Positions 21,001 through 28,800 of a stretch of 64,000 nucleotides of DNA are shown here, one piece after another (positions within the stretch are counted from its first letter, which is position 1; each line of letters opens with the position of its first letter). The DNA comes from Pseudoduganella flava (GTDB taxonomy: Bacteria; Pseudomonadota; Gammaproteobacteria; Burkholderiales; Burkholderiaceae_D), in the NCBI RefSeq assembly GCF_007830495.1, contig NZ_VLKW01000010.1, positions 62,001 through 126,000 on the forward strand, given 5' to 3'. Both the position numbers and the translations under genes were made by a program. The notes beneath the pieces were generated by a model that was not told the DNA's origin, made no database searches, and was given only the letters and a program-made list of their open reading frames with translations.

Positions 21001-22882
21001 TGCAGTCCACGCCATCGCGCAGATTGCGCCAGAACGCGGCCAGGTCCGGCGAATTCGGATAGCGGCCGGACAGGCCGACGATCGCGATCGGCTCGGACGT
21101 CGCCGCCCGCGGTGGTTGTGCCGGTGCGGCTTGGGACCGCTGGCGGCCACGCGGCTGACGGGGCTGCGGTGCCGGTGCGGCGGCGGCCACGGGCGCGGTA
21201 GCACCGAACATGCCGGACAGCTTGCCGCCATGGCTGCGCACGAAGTACTCGGTCAGCTCGTCGATCGTGCGGTACTCGAAGAACAGCGTTTTCGGCAGCA
21301 CGCCGAACGTGGCCTCGAGCCGGCTGGTCAACTTCATCGCCAGGATCGAGTCGATGCCGTATTGCTCCAGCGCGGCGCTCGTGTCGATGCGCTCGGCCGG
21401 AATTTTCAGCACGACGGCGAACTCGCCGCGCAGGAAAGTGCCGGTTTGCGCCGCGACGCCGGCAGCGGGTGCCGCAGCTTGCGTCACCTGCCGTACCGCC
21501 GGTTGCGCCATGCGCCGCCCCTGCAATGCCGCCGCGATCGTGGCCGGCTCGCCATGCATCACCATCAGCGCGCCCTGCTCCGATGCCAGGCAACGGCGCA
21601 GCGCAGCAAGGCCCGTGGCGGTATCCAGCGAGCGCAGGCCCGTGCGGCGCTCCAGCAGCGCCCTGCTGTCGGCATCCACGTGCATGCCGCCTTCGAGCCA
21701 GTGCGGCCACGCGATCGCCACGGTGCGGCCGTGCCGCTGCCCGGCCGCGACCAGGCCGTTGCGATACTGGGCGTAAGCATCCAGGAAGCCGTTGGCGGCC
21801 GCGTAGTCGGCCTGCCCGACATTGCCGCTCCACGACGCGATCGACGAGAACAACGCAACAAAGTCGAGCGCCATGCCGGCGCTGGATCGGTCCAGGTTCG
21901 CAGCGCCGGCCACCTTCGGGCCCAGCACTTCCGCGAACTGCGCGGGCGTCTTCTTGACGAGGAAATCGTCGCGAGCGATGCCGGCGCTGTGGACGATGCC
22001 GTGCAGCTTGCCGTGCCTCCGCACCACCGTCTCCAGCAACCGGGTGGCTTGCGCGGCATCGACGACATCGGCTTGCACATAGCTCACGTCGCCGTCGCGG
22101 CGCAGCTCCTCCAGTCGTGCTGCATCAGGATTGGCGCGCCCGGCCAGCACCACGTGGGCGCTCGGCGCGGTGCGCAGGATGTCGCGCGCCACCAGCGTGC
22201 CGAGGCCACCCAGGCCCCCTGTCACCAGGTACACGCCGCCTTCGCGGTACGGACACGGGGCAGCGTCGGCCGGCGCGGCGAGCGCGCTCCAGCGGCGCAC
22301 CTGGCGCTCTTGCCCGGTGTAACGCACCACGCAATCGGCCGGCGCCTCGGCTTCGGCACGCAGGCAGCGGGCTATCTCCGCAGGTGGCATCCCGGCGCGC
22401 ACGAACACCAGTTGACCGATGAGGTTCGGGTTCTCCAGCGTCGCCGTTTCCAGCATGCCGGCCAGCCCGGCCAGCAGGCGGTGCTCTTCCGTATCCGTGA
22501 CGGCAAGCTGCACCAAGCAGGTGCCGGCCGGCTTGTCGCGCAGGATGCGCCGCAACGCATCGAAGCATGCCAGCGCCACGTTCGAGTAGGCCTGGGCCAC
22601 GTCGTCGCCGTCATCAGGTACCGACGTGCAGCGCGCACCCGGCATCGCCGCGGCCAATGCCGCCTGCTCCGCTTCCGGGAAACCGACCAGCAACATGTGA
22701 TGCGTGGCGTACGTACCGTTGCCCTGCAGGGACGGTGCGCGCTCCCAGCGCGGCGTGGCGAACAGCGTCTGTACCGCGGCCGCCGGGGCGCCGTTCAGTG
22801 CCTTGATGCGGGCCATGGCTTCCTGCCCCGTGAGCCGGCCGGCGGCCAGCTCGCGATAGATCTTCGACAGCGCTTCTTTCAT
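9062..22882 (-). CDS. trans-AT polyketide synthase PKS-D (4606 aa)
   Basis: Domains in order: N-terminal helix; KR (about 5-440); ACP (Ser512); KS (Cys759); a DH remnant without the HxxxG histidine (about 1173-1420); three crotonase/ECH-like domains (about 1462-2140); tandem ACPs (Ser2189, Ser2281, both with Trp in DSxxxxxW); KS (Cys2537); atypical KR (about 3000-3400, GGSGIVG); SAM-dependent C-methyltransferase (EIGAGTGGT near 3667); ACP (Ser3917); C-terminal KS (Cys4158, TGCSSS); helical tail. No AT. The N-terminal KR-ACP completes the KS-DH left open at the end of PKS-C, and the terminal KS passes to the DH-KR-ACP of PKS-E. The start overlaps the PKS-C stop as ATGA, with GGGGA upstream, indicating translational coupling. 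The ECH block and Trp-flagged ACPs predict HMG-synthase-type beta-branching; the MT module predicts an alpha-methyl. A Glu/Gln-rich linker precedes the ECH block. Confidence 0.95.
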   Translation of the reverse strand: MKEALSKIYRELAAGRLTGQEAMARIKALNGAPAAAVQTLFATPRWERAPSLQGNGTYATHHMLLVGFPEAEQAALAAAMPGARCTSVPDDGDDVAQAYSNVALACFDALRRILRDKPAGTCLVQLAVTDTEEHRLLAGLAGMLETATLENPNLIGQLVFVRAGMPPAEIARCLRAEAEAPADCVVRYTGQERQVRRWSALAAPADAAPCPYREGGVYLVTGGLGGLGTLVARDILRTAPSAHVVLAGRANPDAARLEELRRDGDVSYVQADVVDAAQATRLLETVVRRHGKLHGIVHSAGIARDDFLVKKTPAQFAEVLGPKVAGAANLDRSSAGMALDFVALFSSIASWSGNVGQADYAAANGFLDAYAQYRNGLVAAGQRHGRTVAIAWPHWLEGGMHVDADSRALLERRTGLRSLDTATGLAALRRCLASEQGALMVMHGEPATIAAALQGRRMAQPAVRQVTQAAAPAAGVAAQTGTFLRGEFAVVLKIPAERIDTSAALEQYGIDSILAMKLTSRLEATFGVLPKTLFFEYRTIDELTEYFVRSHGGKLSGMFGATAPVAAAAPAPQPRQPRGRQRSQAAPAQPPRAATSEPIAIVGLSGRYPNSPDLAAFWRNLRDGVDCIVEVPASRWDWRQYYSEDRGHAGAHYSKWGGFIDGVDEFDPRFFNIAPREAAGIDPQERLFLQHAWMAIEDAGYTRAALQIPDANGLPGQVGVYAGVMYGEYNVSGTLAGIANRVSYFLNLHGPSLTLDTMCSSSLTALHLACQDLRLGRTSLALAGGVNVTIHPNKYTMLSGGQFISGDGHCQSFGEGGDGYIPGEGVGVAVLKRLSDAERDGNHIYGVIRASALNHGGKTNGYTVPNPQAQADVIRRALLDAGIDAADVSYVEAHGTGTKLGDPIEIAALTRAFGAGGQAQCLIGSAKSNIGHCESAAGIAGITKVLLQMRHRQIVPSLHSARLNPHIDFAATPFTVNQALRQWETPLRDGRPAPRIAGISSFGAGGANAHVIVEEYRAPAAPAVAARPVLVPLSARTVAQLEQRARDLLAALEDDGMALASVAYTLQVGREAMEERLALVAASLDELADGLRAFLAGGPAGQAFWRGQARKVDAADMEATTDLPRLAQLWVKGQDIDWRQLDDGAAPGLVSLPSYPFARERYWNAPVSVQAAAPALHPLVHANVSTLAGHGFATRFTGSEAFLDNGAGTAVLPPLLVLEMALAAVRLAAPRADDGTWTLHDVAWGDPVRAGADIGIAVFGQGDDAVDVEIHDGELVLCQAHARYAALARPTVDVAAQALEATDLGEHGEDGFALAPALCRAIGNWLDKTADGALPLALAQLQVFAPCPRQVLLAPHAGAEGAIDVDVCDVAGNVCVRLLGLALDVAEPAPEEEQEQEQERQPAPATPPREITLAAAAPVQSPVARKPAQIALGAGADIPMQPPARRPVLALADPASPAAAAPIRLFDRGDGVFVIEADAGGVVDLVDGLCAALAQAEREPGLKAVLLTARQAEFWHGDRAACNAVISSGLLRAIAAFPCPVIAVPAQGATGAGLLLAAVCDFMVAGEGGEYRYTGLEQGIFPSAAEERLFRARLGDAPALALLYRPTAPRGRGLQDIGWACPVASDPLAQARALAAELAKKPRLALSLLKTHLARTVKPLVDALSPDAPVVARTTPLQAHHGALRVQLEDRGSVSAMLDDLEAALANTDDHHSVIVTSAVDGFLPALDAAAATRLLHSVQACAVPVIVACEGDVRGTGWLTALAADAAAYRVGGNYGITGEAAAAFDARELAALAELRLGGALGAELCLAGIERTGAELAAYGLALASEDPLDAALAMAAFWHQWPRDTAVAWKQAQVAHLQAAMAALPRSAPMAQTAPVAQDRDGALALRSQVVTATAHPDGVIVVTMQDRAARNMFSAELVDGLKEVFALVASDPAIRVVVVTGYDSYFATGGTMETLLAIQEGQARFTDEKVFELALECPVPVIAAIQGHGIGGGWSFGMYADLVLLSGESRYRSPYMAYGFTPGAGSTLTFPAKIGLDLARETLLSAVEISGADLLERGMALPVLPRRDVLPAALALAHRIARQPRARLVELKGLCTHALRAARDDVYRREVAMHEQTFVGNTGTLAAIQARFGTAPETPAAPTPTAVPTGAAIDTLRQMLARELLLQPGEIGDDTPFIDLGLDSITGVTWIRKINEHFGTAIEATKVYSHPTLNEMARLVGGTSPAPVAAAPATAAPAVEPTGIVAHLRTMLARELLLDPGEIDDNAQFIDLGLDSITGVTWVRKINEHYGTAIEATKVYSHPSLADIATLVAQAAHVTTPAPPAPVVPAPVPRKAARAALVSWRGKPAPEARPGRDHTADRMTSPIAVIGMAGQFPQARNVDEFWANLAAGRDCIAEVAAERWNVAEHFQPGAPVAGKTYSKWLGALDDYDRFDPLFFNISPTEAECMEPQQRLFLQACWHAIEHAGYNPQALAGSQCGVFVGCGPSDYLQGAPAQFTAQGFTGAAASILAARISYFLNLRGPCISLDTACSSSLVAIAGACDSLNAGNSDVALAGGVYVMTGPAMHIMTAQAGMLSADGRCHTFDQGANGFVPGEAVGVVLLKRLADAERDGDRILGVLEGWGVNQDGKTNGITAPNEEAQARLLESVYRRFAIDPAQIGFVEAHGTGTKLGDPIEVAGLKAAFGAFTQERDYCALGSVKSNIGHCLPAAGAAGFIKLLLALQHRALPPTIHYQRCNEHIKLDGSPFRVNTRLQPWQGGRRRAAISSFGFSGTNAHLVVAEHVPAARQSGAVDAITEHGKVIVPLSARGTEQLRQAARNLLAHLRAAEAPVDLLDLAYTLQIGREAMGERLALLVDSVGALTAALDSWLAGQQPDGIALGSVKQHRESIRMIAQDDELRATIVAKWLGRCQLGKLMELWTKGLELDWTMFYGTRKPRRIGLPGYPFARDRYWIAAASPSAKTPVAASAPAKEEAPAWDGISYLQDWTAAPLPSSQTAPAPNTVLLVRTGPCFGLDAALAAHYAAGGARIVQVSLGDATVAQGTGERTCGIADRDGWHACLHDVGQVDALYFLASSEDAAPLDVRAAQESNEIQLLRLLKTLKRDGKGAAVDTWVVTVDNHGSTTPRCWGAGASGLAYAAAQGDHHFHVRNVDLDSADLANEAQRAALVAALAREPATDRGELVRLAGGQRYRQGFLRLEWDAAAQPGLRHGGVYVIAGGSGIVGRVMTRQLIERYDAHVIWLGRAEADAPRIREALASFDALPVQPEYVQADALDEAALRRALAAVRRKHGHVHGAIFASMVFGTENGIDRTSEEQFRDILEVKTLGSAAFYAALRDEPLDFLCFFSSGQGYAFSGASKLSAYATGITFGDSFVRAIRSDCPFPVGTINWGFWQAAVKERIEKLDNVSTRSLAALSDEEGFAAFERFVGALRAGRLHQVLCMRAAPEVAALMHCNTREFAALATGTAPVTLDTGAVQIDRERIAQLVRADAARAMDGWMAGLVLVQLERLRSAAGATLPCTVAELQSRCAIADKYEPWLRMCLALLARAGAAVFDGETIHRWEAPDMEQMREAGVRFRQDPATAALAVLVEECIDALPAVLRGDLAATDVVFPNGAMDKVAGLYRNNPTADTFNGIVAATVAAYVRRRLEADPAARIRILEIGAGTGGTSALVFDQLRPYAAAMAEYCYTDLSKAFFFHAERNYLPEHPYIVCRRLDIEQPLSAQGLVPGSYDLVLSTNALHATVDIRRTLRHAKSALHKDGFIVLSEMADSSLSTHLTFGLLDGWWRFEDAPLRIPGCPGLYPETWRRVLQEEGFSDVLLPGGEARALGSQVVVARSDGVIRLPLTAVPVRQAVPGVVAKRVRRVAAPVRGDLPRQVRDTVLDCLAATLKMPAAGIDAEIAFSDYGIDSILGVNFIDRVNARFGIALNTAVIFEYSSVERLARHLAEAHAAEVTAALSAQEVVEEVEVVEEAVAREASPAVAAPRAASHGPVEIAIVGMSGKFPKAGNVDAFWRNLVDGVDGVEEVPAHYLDQRTAFSTAKRKGKTRCKWAGVLAERDCFDPLFFSISPKEAESMNPHQRLVMQESWNALEDAGYNPKALAGSQTGIFIGAEPAGYVGDTFTGLSDAIIASRLSYALNFNGAAFVVNTGCSSSAVAIHLACENLRNGESDLVLAGGVNACMHQELLVRLDGIDMLSPSGRCHTFDKAADGTVISEGVGMLVLKRLDDALADGDHVYATICASGMNQDGASNGITAPNGVAQEQLIASVYDRFGIDPRHITYVEAHGTGTRLGDPVETNALVRAFRRYSNEQAWCAVGSAKSHIGHAAAAAGVIGIIKVLLSMRHGELPALLNFSEMNPLIQFDGSPFHLTRTRTPWLAAPGMPRMAALNSFGHSGTNVHLVLKQYDDAPDPITAPAGPLAVPLSARTPEQLRQRCADLLAVLASGDAPNLAALAYTLQVGREPMEERVGFVADSAAALARQLQAYLDGGTAIAGQAARTGGATVAPGGRSAADLLQQWVRGAAVDWQALWPRRPVRARLPGYPFAKERYWMADAFGSAPMPAAAPPERDGDAIERILDRILDDAISADEGVGLLKTVV
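16463..18499 (-). other. Triple crotonase (ECH) block in PKS-D
   Basis: Residues of about 1462-2140 of PKS-D form three consecutive crotonase-fold regions. The third (about 1890-2140) is the best preserved: it has TGYDSYFATGGT, GHGIGGGW and YGFTPGAGST, closely resembling the PksI-type ECH2 decarboxylases of beta-branching pathways. The first two are shorter and lack a recognisable oxyanion-hole GG pair, so they may be structural or degenerate. The block sits between a DH remnant and two Trp-flagged ACPs, exactly as in PKS-C. Confidence 0.8.
18685..18708 (+). repeat. Hexanucleotide tandem repeat in PKS-D linker
   Basis: Three perfect copies of GTTCTT followed by GTTCCT encode an alternating Glu/Gln stretch in the linker between the DH remnant and the first crotonase domain of PKS-D. 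It is in frame, so copy-number change by multiples of six would only lengthen or shorten the linker. Confidence 0.8.
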
Positions 22883-25800
22883 ACATTCCCCAATTCCACG
22901 GCGTCGTCGACCGTGATGTCGTTGTTCAGGATGGCGTTAATGACGGTCTGGTAATGCACCTCGTCGAAGGCGGCGTCGCGCAACGGGCGCGACGAGAAGC
23001 CGCGCAGCTGCACGCAGACGTTGCCCGCTCCGTCGCACAGGTCGATGTCGACCTTGACCAGCGTGGCGTTCGTGCCGGTGCCGCGCACCCACGCCAGCAT
23101 CCGCGGCGGGCAAGGCGCATGCACCCGTACCGCTTCGACGGCGAACGGCAGGCACGGCGCGACCGCGCCGCCCACCACGTCGCCCAGCAGCGCAACGCCG
23201 GCTTGCAGCGCGCTGTCCAGCAGGCTTGGATGCAGCACCCAATCGGCGCCGTTGTCCGCCGCGGCGGGCAGTTCCAGCGCGGCGAGTAGTTCGCCGTTCC
23301 CCACGTTCAGCTGCGTGATGCCGCGGAAAGCCGGGCCATAATCGAGGCCAATGCGGGCGAACGCCTCATACAAGGCCTGCGGCGCAGGGCCGGCAGTTGG
23401 CATCCGTGCCCGCAGCAGCGCCACGTCGAGCGGCTGGGCGGCACCGCCCACGGCGGCAACGCAGCTGCCTTGGCAATGCGGCACGTCGGCGACACCGCTA
23501 TAGACTTCGAAGCCGTAGCCGCCGTCTTCCTCGAACACGGCGATCGACACGTCGGTGGGCGCCGTCACCGCGAGCGGCTGCGCCCAGGCCACGTGGCGCA
23601 ACTCCAGCTGCGCAGCCGGCACGTGCGCCGCGTCGGCTAGCGCCGCCCGAGCCATCTCGAGGAACGCGACGGCGGGCAGCACCGGAGCGCCGTTGACGCG
23701 GTGGCCGGCGACGAAGAACTCGCCACCCGTCAGCAGGCTGGCGTAACGCTGCTGCGTCAGGTCGGACACATTCCGGTGCAGCAGCGGGTGCAATGTCTCC
23801 CGCGCCGCCGCGGCCTTGCCCTCCACCCAGCAGCGTTCGCGGGCGAACGGATAAGCGGGGAGCACCATGCGCCGTGGCGGTTCTCCCGGGTACAAGCGGC
23901 CCAGGTCCGTTTCCATGCCGCGCACCCAGATGTCGGCCAGGCGGCCCAGGTCACCCCGGGCGATCCAGCCGTCGATCACGCCCTGCATCGCCGCGTCGCC
24001 GGCGAAAACGGCCAGCGCGGCACCGTCACGCGAAGCCTGGCCCTGGCGCACGGCCATGCCGGGCTTGCCCGCTTGCCAGCCGCGCAGTGCCGCGACCAGC
24101 TCTTCCACCGAGCCCACCACGAGCGCAAGCCGGTGGTCCATCGCATCGCGGCCGACGCTCAACGTATAGGCCAGCCGCACCAGGTCGACCTGCTCGTCAT
24201 GCTCCAGGTAGTCCAGCAGATCGGCCACCTTGTTGGCCAGCTGCTCGGGCGTTTTCGCCGACAGCGGCACCAGCACCGGCCGGGCAGAGGCCGGGGTCTC
24301 CGTCGCAGCCACATGCTCGCCGATGACGACGTGGGCATTGGTGCCGGAGAAGCCGAAGGAGCTGACGGCGGCAAGCCGCGGCGCGGCGCTGGCCCAGTCG
24401 CGATAGGCCGTGTTGACGTGGAACGGCGAGCCGTCGAACGCGATGTGCGGGTTTGGCTGGTCGTAGTGCAGCGACGGCACCAGCTTGCGGTGCCGCATGC
24501 ACAGCACGGCCTTGATGATGCCGGCCACGCCGGCCGCGTAGCCCGTATGCCCGATATTGGTCTTTACGGAACCGAGCGCGCAGGCCCCTTTGCCGGCACC
24601 GGCGCCGTTGTACACGGCGGTCAGCGCATTGACCTCGATCGGGTCGCCCAGCGGCGTGGCGGTGCCGTGCGCCTCCACATAGCCGATCCGCTTCGGATCG
24701 ATGCCGAACTTGCCATAGGCTTGCCGCAGCAGCCGTTCCTGCGCCGCCCCGCTGGGCGCCGTGATGCCGTTGGTCTTGCCATCCTGGTTGATGGCCGACG
24801 CGCGGATCACGCCGAGGATCTCGTCGTTGTCGCGCCGGGCGGCCGCCAATGGCTTCAACAGCAGCACGCCGCAGCCTTCGGAAAACACGATGCCGTCGGC
24901 CGACGCATCGAACGCGGCGCAGCGCCCGTCATGCGAAGGCATGCCGACCTGCGACGTCAGGATGTGACCCAGTGGCGTCGTCAAGACGTTGACACCGCCG
25001 GCCAAAGCCAGCTGGGTTTCGCCGCTGCGCAGGCTTTCGCAAGCCAGGTGCACGGCGACCAGCGACGACGAACACGCCGTGTCGATCGCCAGCGCAGGCC
25101 CTTTCAGGTTCAGGTGGTACGCGATGCGCGCGGCCTGGATGGCTGTCGACGTGCCCATGAACGCGGCACCCGCCGTATCCTGCCCGGCACCGGCCAGCAC
25201 GCGGGCGTAATCGCCCGCGCCGCAGCCCACGTAGACGCCGCATGCCACGTTCGCCAACGCGCCCGGCGCATAGCCGGCGTTCTCGATCGCCTTCCAGCAC
25301 TCCTCGAGGAAGATGCGCTGCTGCGGGTCGATCAATTCCGCCTCGGCCGGCGCGATGCCGAAGAACAGCGGATCGAACGCGTCGATGCGGTCCAGCAGCC
25401 CGGCCCACTTCGAATAGGACGTGTGCGGATGGCCGGGTTCGGGGTGATACCAGCCCGGGTGATCGGCCCAGCGCTCGGCCGGCACTTCGACGATGCATTC
25501 CCGGCCGGCAGCCAGGTTCCGCCAGAACGCGTCGACATCGGCGCTTTGCGGGTAGCGGCAGGACATGCCGATGATGGCGATGTCGTCGGCCTCTGCGGCG
25601 GGCTTGTCGGCGGGCGCGGAGGTCATCGGTGCGGCCACCCGTGCGATCGCCTGTTGCGCCACGCGGCGCAGCTCGAGCGTGTCGAACACGGCGACCAGCG
25701 CGCCCTCCGCGTCGACGATCTCGACATAGCATTCGACCACGTCGCGCTCCAGCCGGCGCAATGCGGCGTGGCAGCGGTAGTCCGCGCCGGCCAGCTCGCG

Positions 25801-28800
25801 GAGCGGCGTGACGCGGCCGATCCGCACGGGCAGGAACTGGTCGTTGCTGACGCCGTACTGGCGCGCCGCCAGCCAGCGCCCGTAATTGATCGCCGTGCAG
25901 ACGGCGCCATACAGCACGAACGGATTCGTCGCGAACCGGTACGGATGTTCCGCCACGTGGATCTCGCCCGTCGCCTGGCTGGTGCCGAAGCGAAGCGCGC
26001 GCAGCGGTGCGTAACACGTGCCGGCATTGGTGGGAATATCCGCCGCGCCCAGCTCGTGCTCGACGGCGAAATGGCCGTCGCAACGGATGGCCGCCGGCTG
26101 CGCGGCCGCGACCAGGCCCTGCATGTGCACCCGCTCGTCGCGGAAATCGGCTTGGGCGCTGGAGCGCACCGAGAACTGCACCGCGGCGCCATGGCGGCGG
26201 AACCGTACCTGCACGTGGATGTCACGGTCCCGTGCACCCAGCAGCGGGCTGACGATCGCCACTTGCTCCAGCGCGGGCACGGGGCCTCCGGAGACACTGG
26301 CCCAGGCACCGTACACCAGTTCCAGGTAGGCGTCGGTCGGCAGCAGGTGCTCGCCGAACACCACATGCTCGCGCAGGCAGACATTGTTCTCCAGGCTGAT
26401 CGCGTAGCGCACGGCCACTTCGCCGTCCCGTTCCAGGTCGCCGTCCGTGGCGACGATGGCGAAGTGCGGTGCGACGTCCGTCTCCACCGCCACCTCACGC
26501 TGCAGGAACGCGGCCAGCTCTTTCACGGTCGGATAGTCGTAGATCCGCGTGGCCGACAGGCTCGTGCCGAACCGCCGGTTGACGGCCTTCATCCATTCGA
26601 CACCGATGATCGAGTCCAGCCCCAGCTCCGTGAACGAACGGTTCGCATCGATGTCGCCGGGCTGCATGAACAGCGCCTCGGCCAGGCTGGCCTTCAATTG
26701 CCGTTCCAGGTCGGCGCTGGCCGGTGCCGCCGGCCGCGGCGCCATTACGGGCGCGGACGGTGTTACTTCCACTGCCACAGCCGCTGGTGCCTCACCAAGC
26801 TGCGCCTGCACGTGCGCGGCCAGTTCCCTGACGCTCGGGTAATCGTAGACGCGCGTCGCCGACAGCGCCGTGCCGAACGCCTTGTTCACGGCCTTCATCC
26901 ATTCGACGCCGATGATCGAATCGAGCCCCAATTCGGTGAACGAGCGGTCGATGTCGATATCGGCTGGCTGCATGAACAGCGCCTCGGCCAGGGTCGCCTT
27001 CAACTGCTGGCGGACCTGTTCGATCGGCACCACCGGCGCACCTGTCGCCGGTGGTACCGCGGCGGCGCTGGATGCCGGCACGGCGATGACTTCGGCGAAC
27101 TCCTGATCCACCGTGTCGATCCAGTGCCGCTCCGCCGCGAACGGATAGCCGGGCAGGCCGATGCGCCGCGGCGCGGGACCTGCCACATACAATGCGGCCC
27201 AGTCGACCGTGCCGCCGCCGACCCATAGTGCTGCCAGCGCCGCCCAGTCCTTGCGGCCGATGCAGGCGGCAGCTTCCTGCCCATCCTTGGCCAGGCCAGT
27301 GGCCACGGTGCCGGCAGCGGCGGTGCCACCATCCGCGTACGCCCGCAGGCCCTCTCGCAGTTCCGCCACGCTAGCGGCAACGAACGCGACGCGCTCGGTC
27401 AGCGCTTCGCGGCCCGTCTGCAGCGTGTAGGCGATGCTCGCCAGGTCGGCCTCGGGATCCTCCAGGAACGCGAGCAGGTCCGCCGCAGCGCGCCGCAGCG
27501 CATCGGGCGTGCGTGCCGACAGCGGTACGATCGCTGGGCCGGTGGTCGGCGCCGCCACAGCAGGCACGCCGTATTCGGCCACGACGACGTGCGCATTCGT
27601 GCCGGAGAAGCCGAACGCGTTGACGGCGGCGCGGCGCGGCGCGCCGGCAGGGGCCGGCCAGTCGCGCAGCCGATCGCTGATGCGGAACGGCGACTCGTCC
27701 AGCGCGATGTGCGGGTTCAGGCGCTCGAACTGCGCCGTTGGCGGCAGTTGGCGGTGCTGCAGCGCGAGCAGTACCTTGAGGAACCCGGAAATGCCGGCGG
27801 CCGACAGACAGTGGCCGATATTGCTCTTCACGGAGCCTAGGGCGCAAAAGCCGCGGCGGTCCGTGTAGCGGCCGAATGCGTCCTTCAGGCCGGCCACCTC
27901 GATCGGGTCGCCCAGCGCCGTACCGGTGCCGTGCGCCTCGACGAGGCCGATGCCGTCCGGGTCGATGCCGAAGCGGTGGTACACGTCCTGCTGCAGGCGC
28001 GCCTGCGAATCCGCATTCGGTGCCGTGATGCCGTTGGTCTTGCCGTCCTGGTTCGTGCCCCACCCTTCGATGACGCCGTAGATATGGTCGCCGTCGCGCT
28101 CCGCGTCCGCCAGGCGCTTCAGCAGCACGGCGCCGACACCCTCGCCGTTGACAATGCCGTTGGCGCGGGCGTCGAATGCGTAGCAGCGGCCCTGCGGCGA
28201 CAGCATGCCCACCTGCGCCGTCATGATCTGCATCGCCGGACCGGCCATCACGTTGACGCCGCCGGCCAGCGCGATGTCGCTGGTGCCCAGCACCAGGGAA
28301 TCGCAGGCGGCGGCCAGCGCGACCAGCGACGACGAACAGGCCGTGTCGATCGCCATGCTGGGGCCGTGCAGGTCCAGCAGGTAGGAGATGCGCGCCGCCA
28401 AAATGGACGGCGCGCCGCCCGTGAAGCCCTGGCCGCTCAACCGCTCGTGGCGCGACAGTTCGTGGTAGTCGCCCGCCGCACAACCGACAAACACGCCGCA
28501 GCGGCTGCCGGCCAGCGCCCGGGGGTTGTAGCCGGCATGCTCGATCGTGTGCCAGCACGTTTGCAGGAACAGGCGCTGCTGCGGGTCCATCGCGCGCGCC
28601 TCGCGCGGCGAGATGTTGAAGAACGCCGCATCGAAGTGGTCCACGCCGTCGAGCGCGCCCATCCAGCGGCTGTAGGTCTTGCCCGCCGCAGCATCGCCCG
28701 GCTGGTAGTAGCGGTCGATGTCCCAGCGTTCCCGCGGGATCTCCGTGATGCAGTCGCGGCCCGCCGCGATATTGCGCCAGAACGCCGCCAGGTCCGGCGA

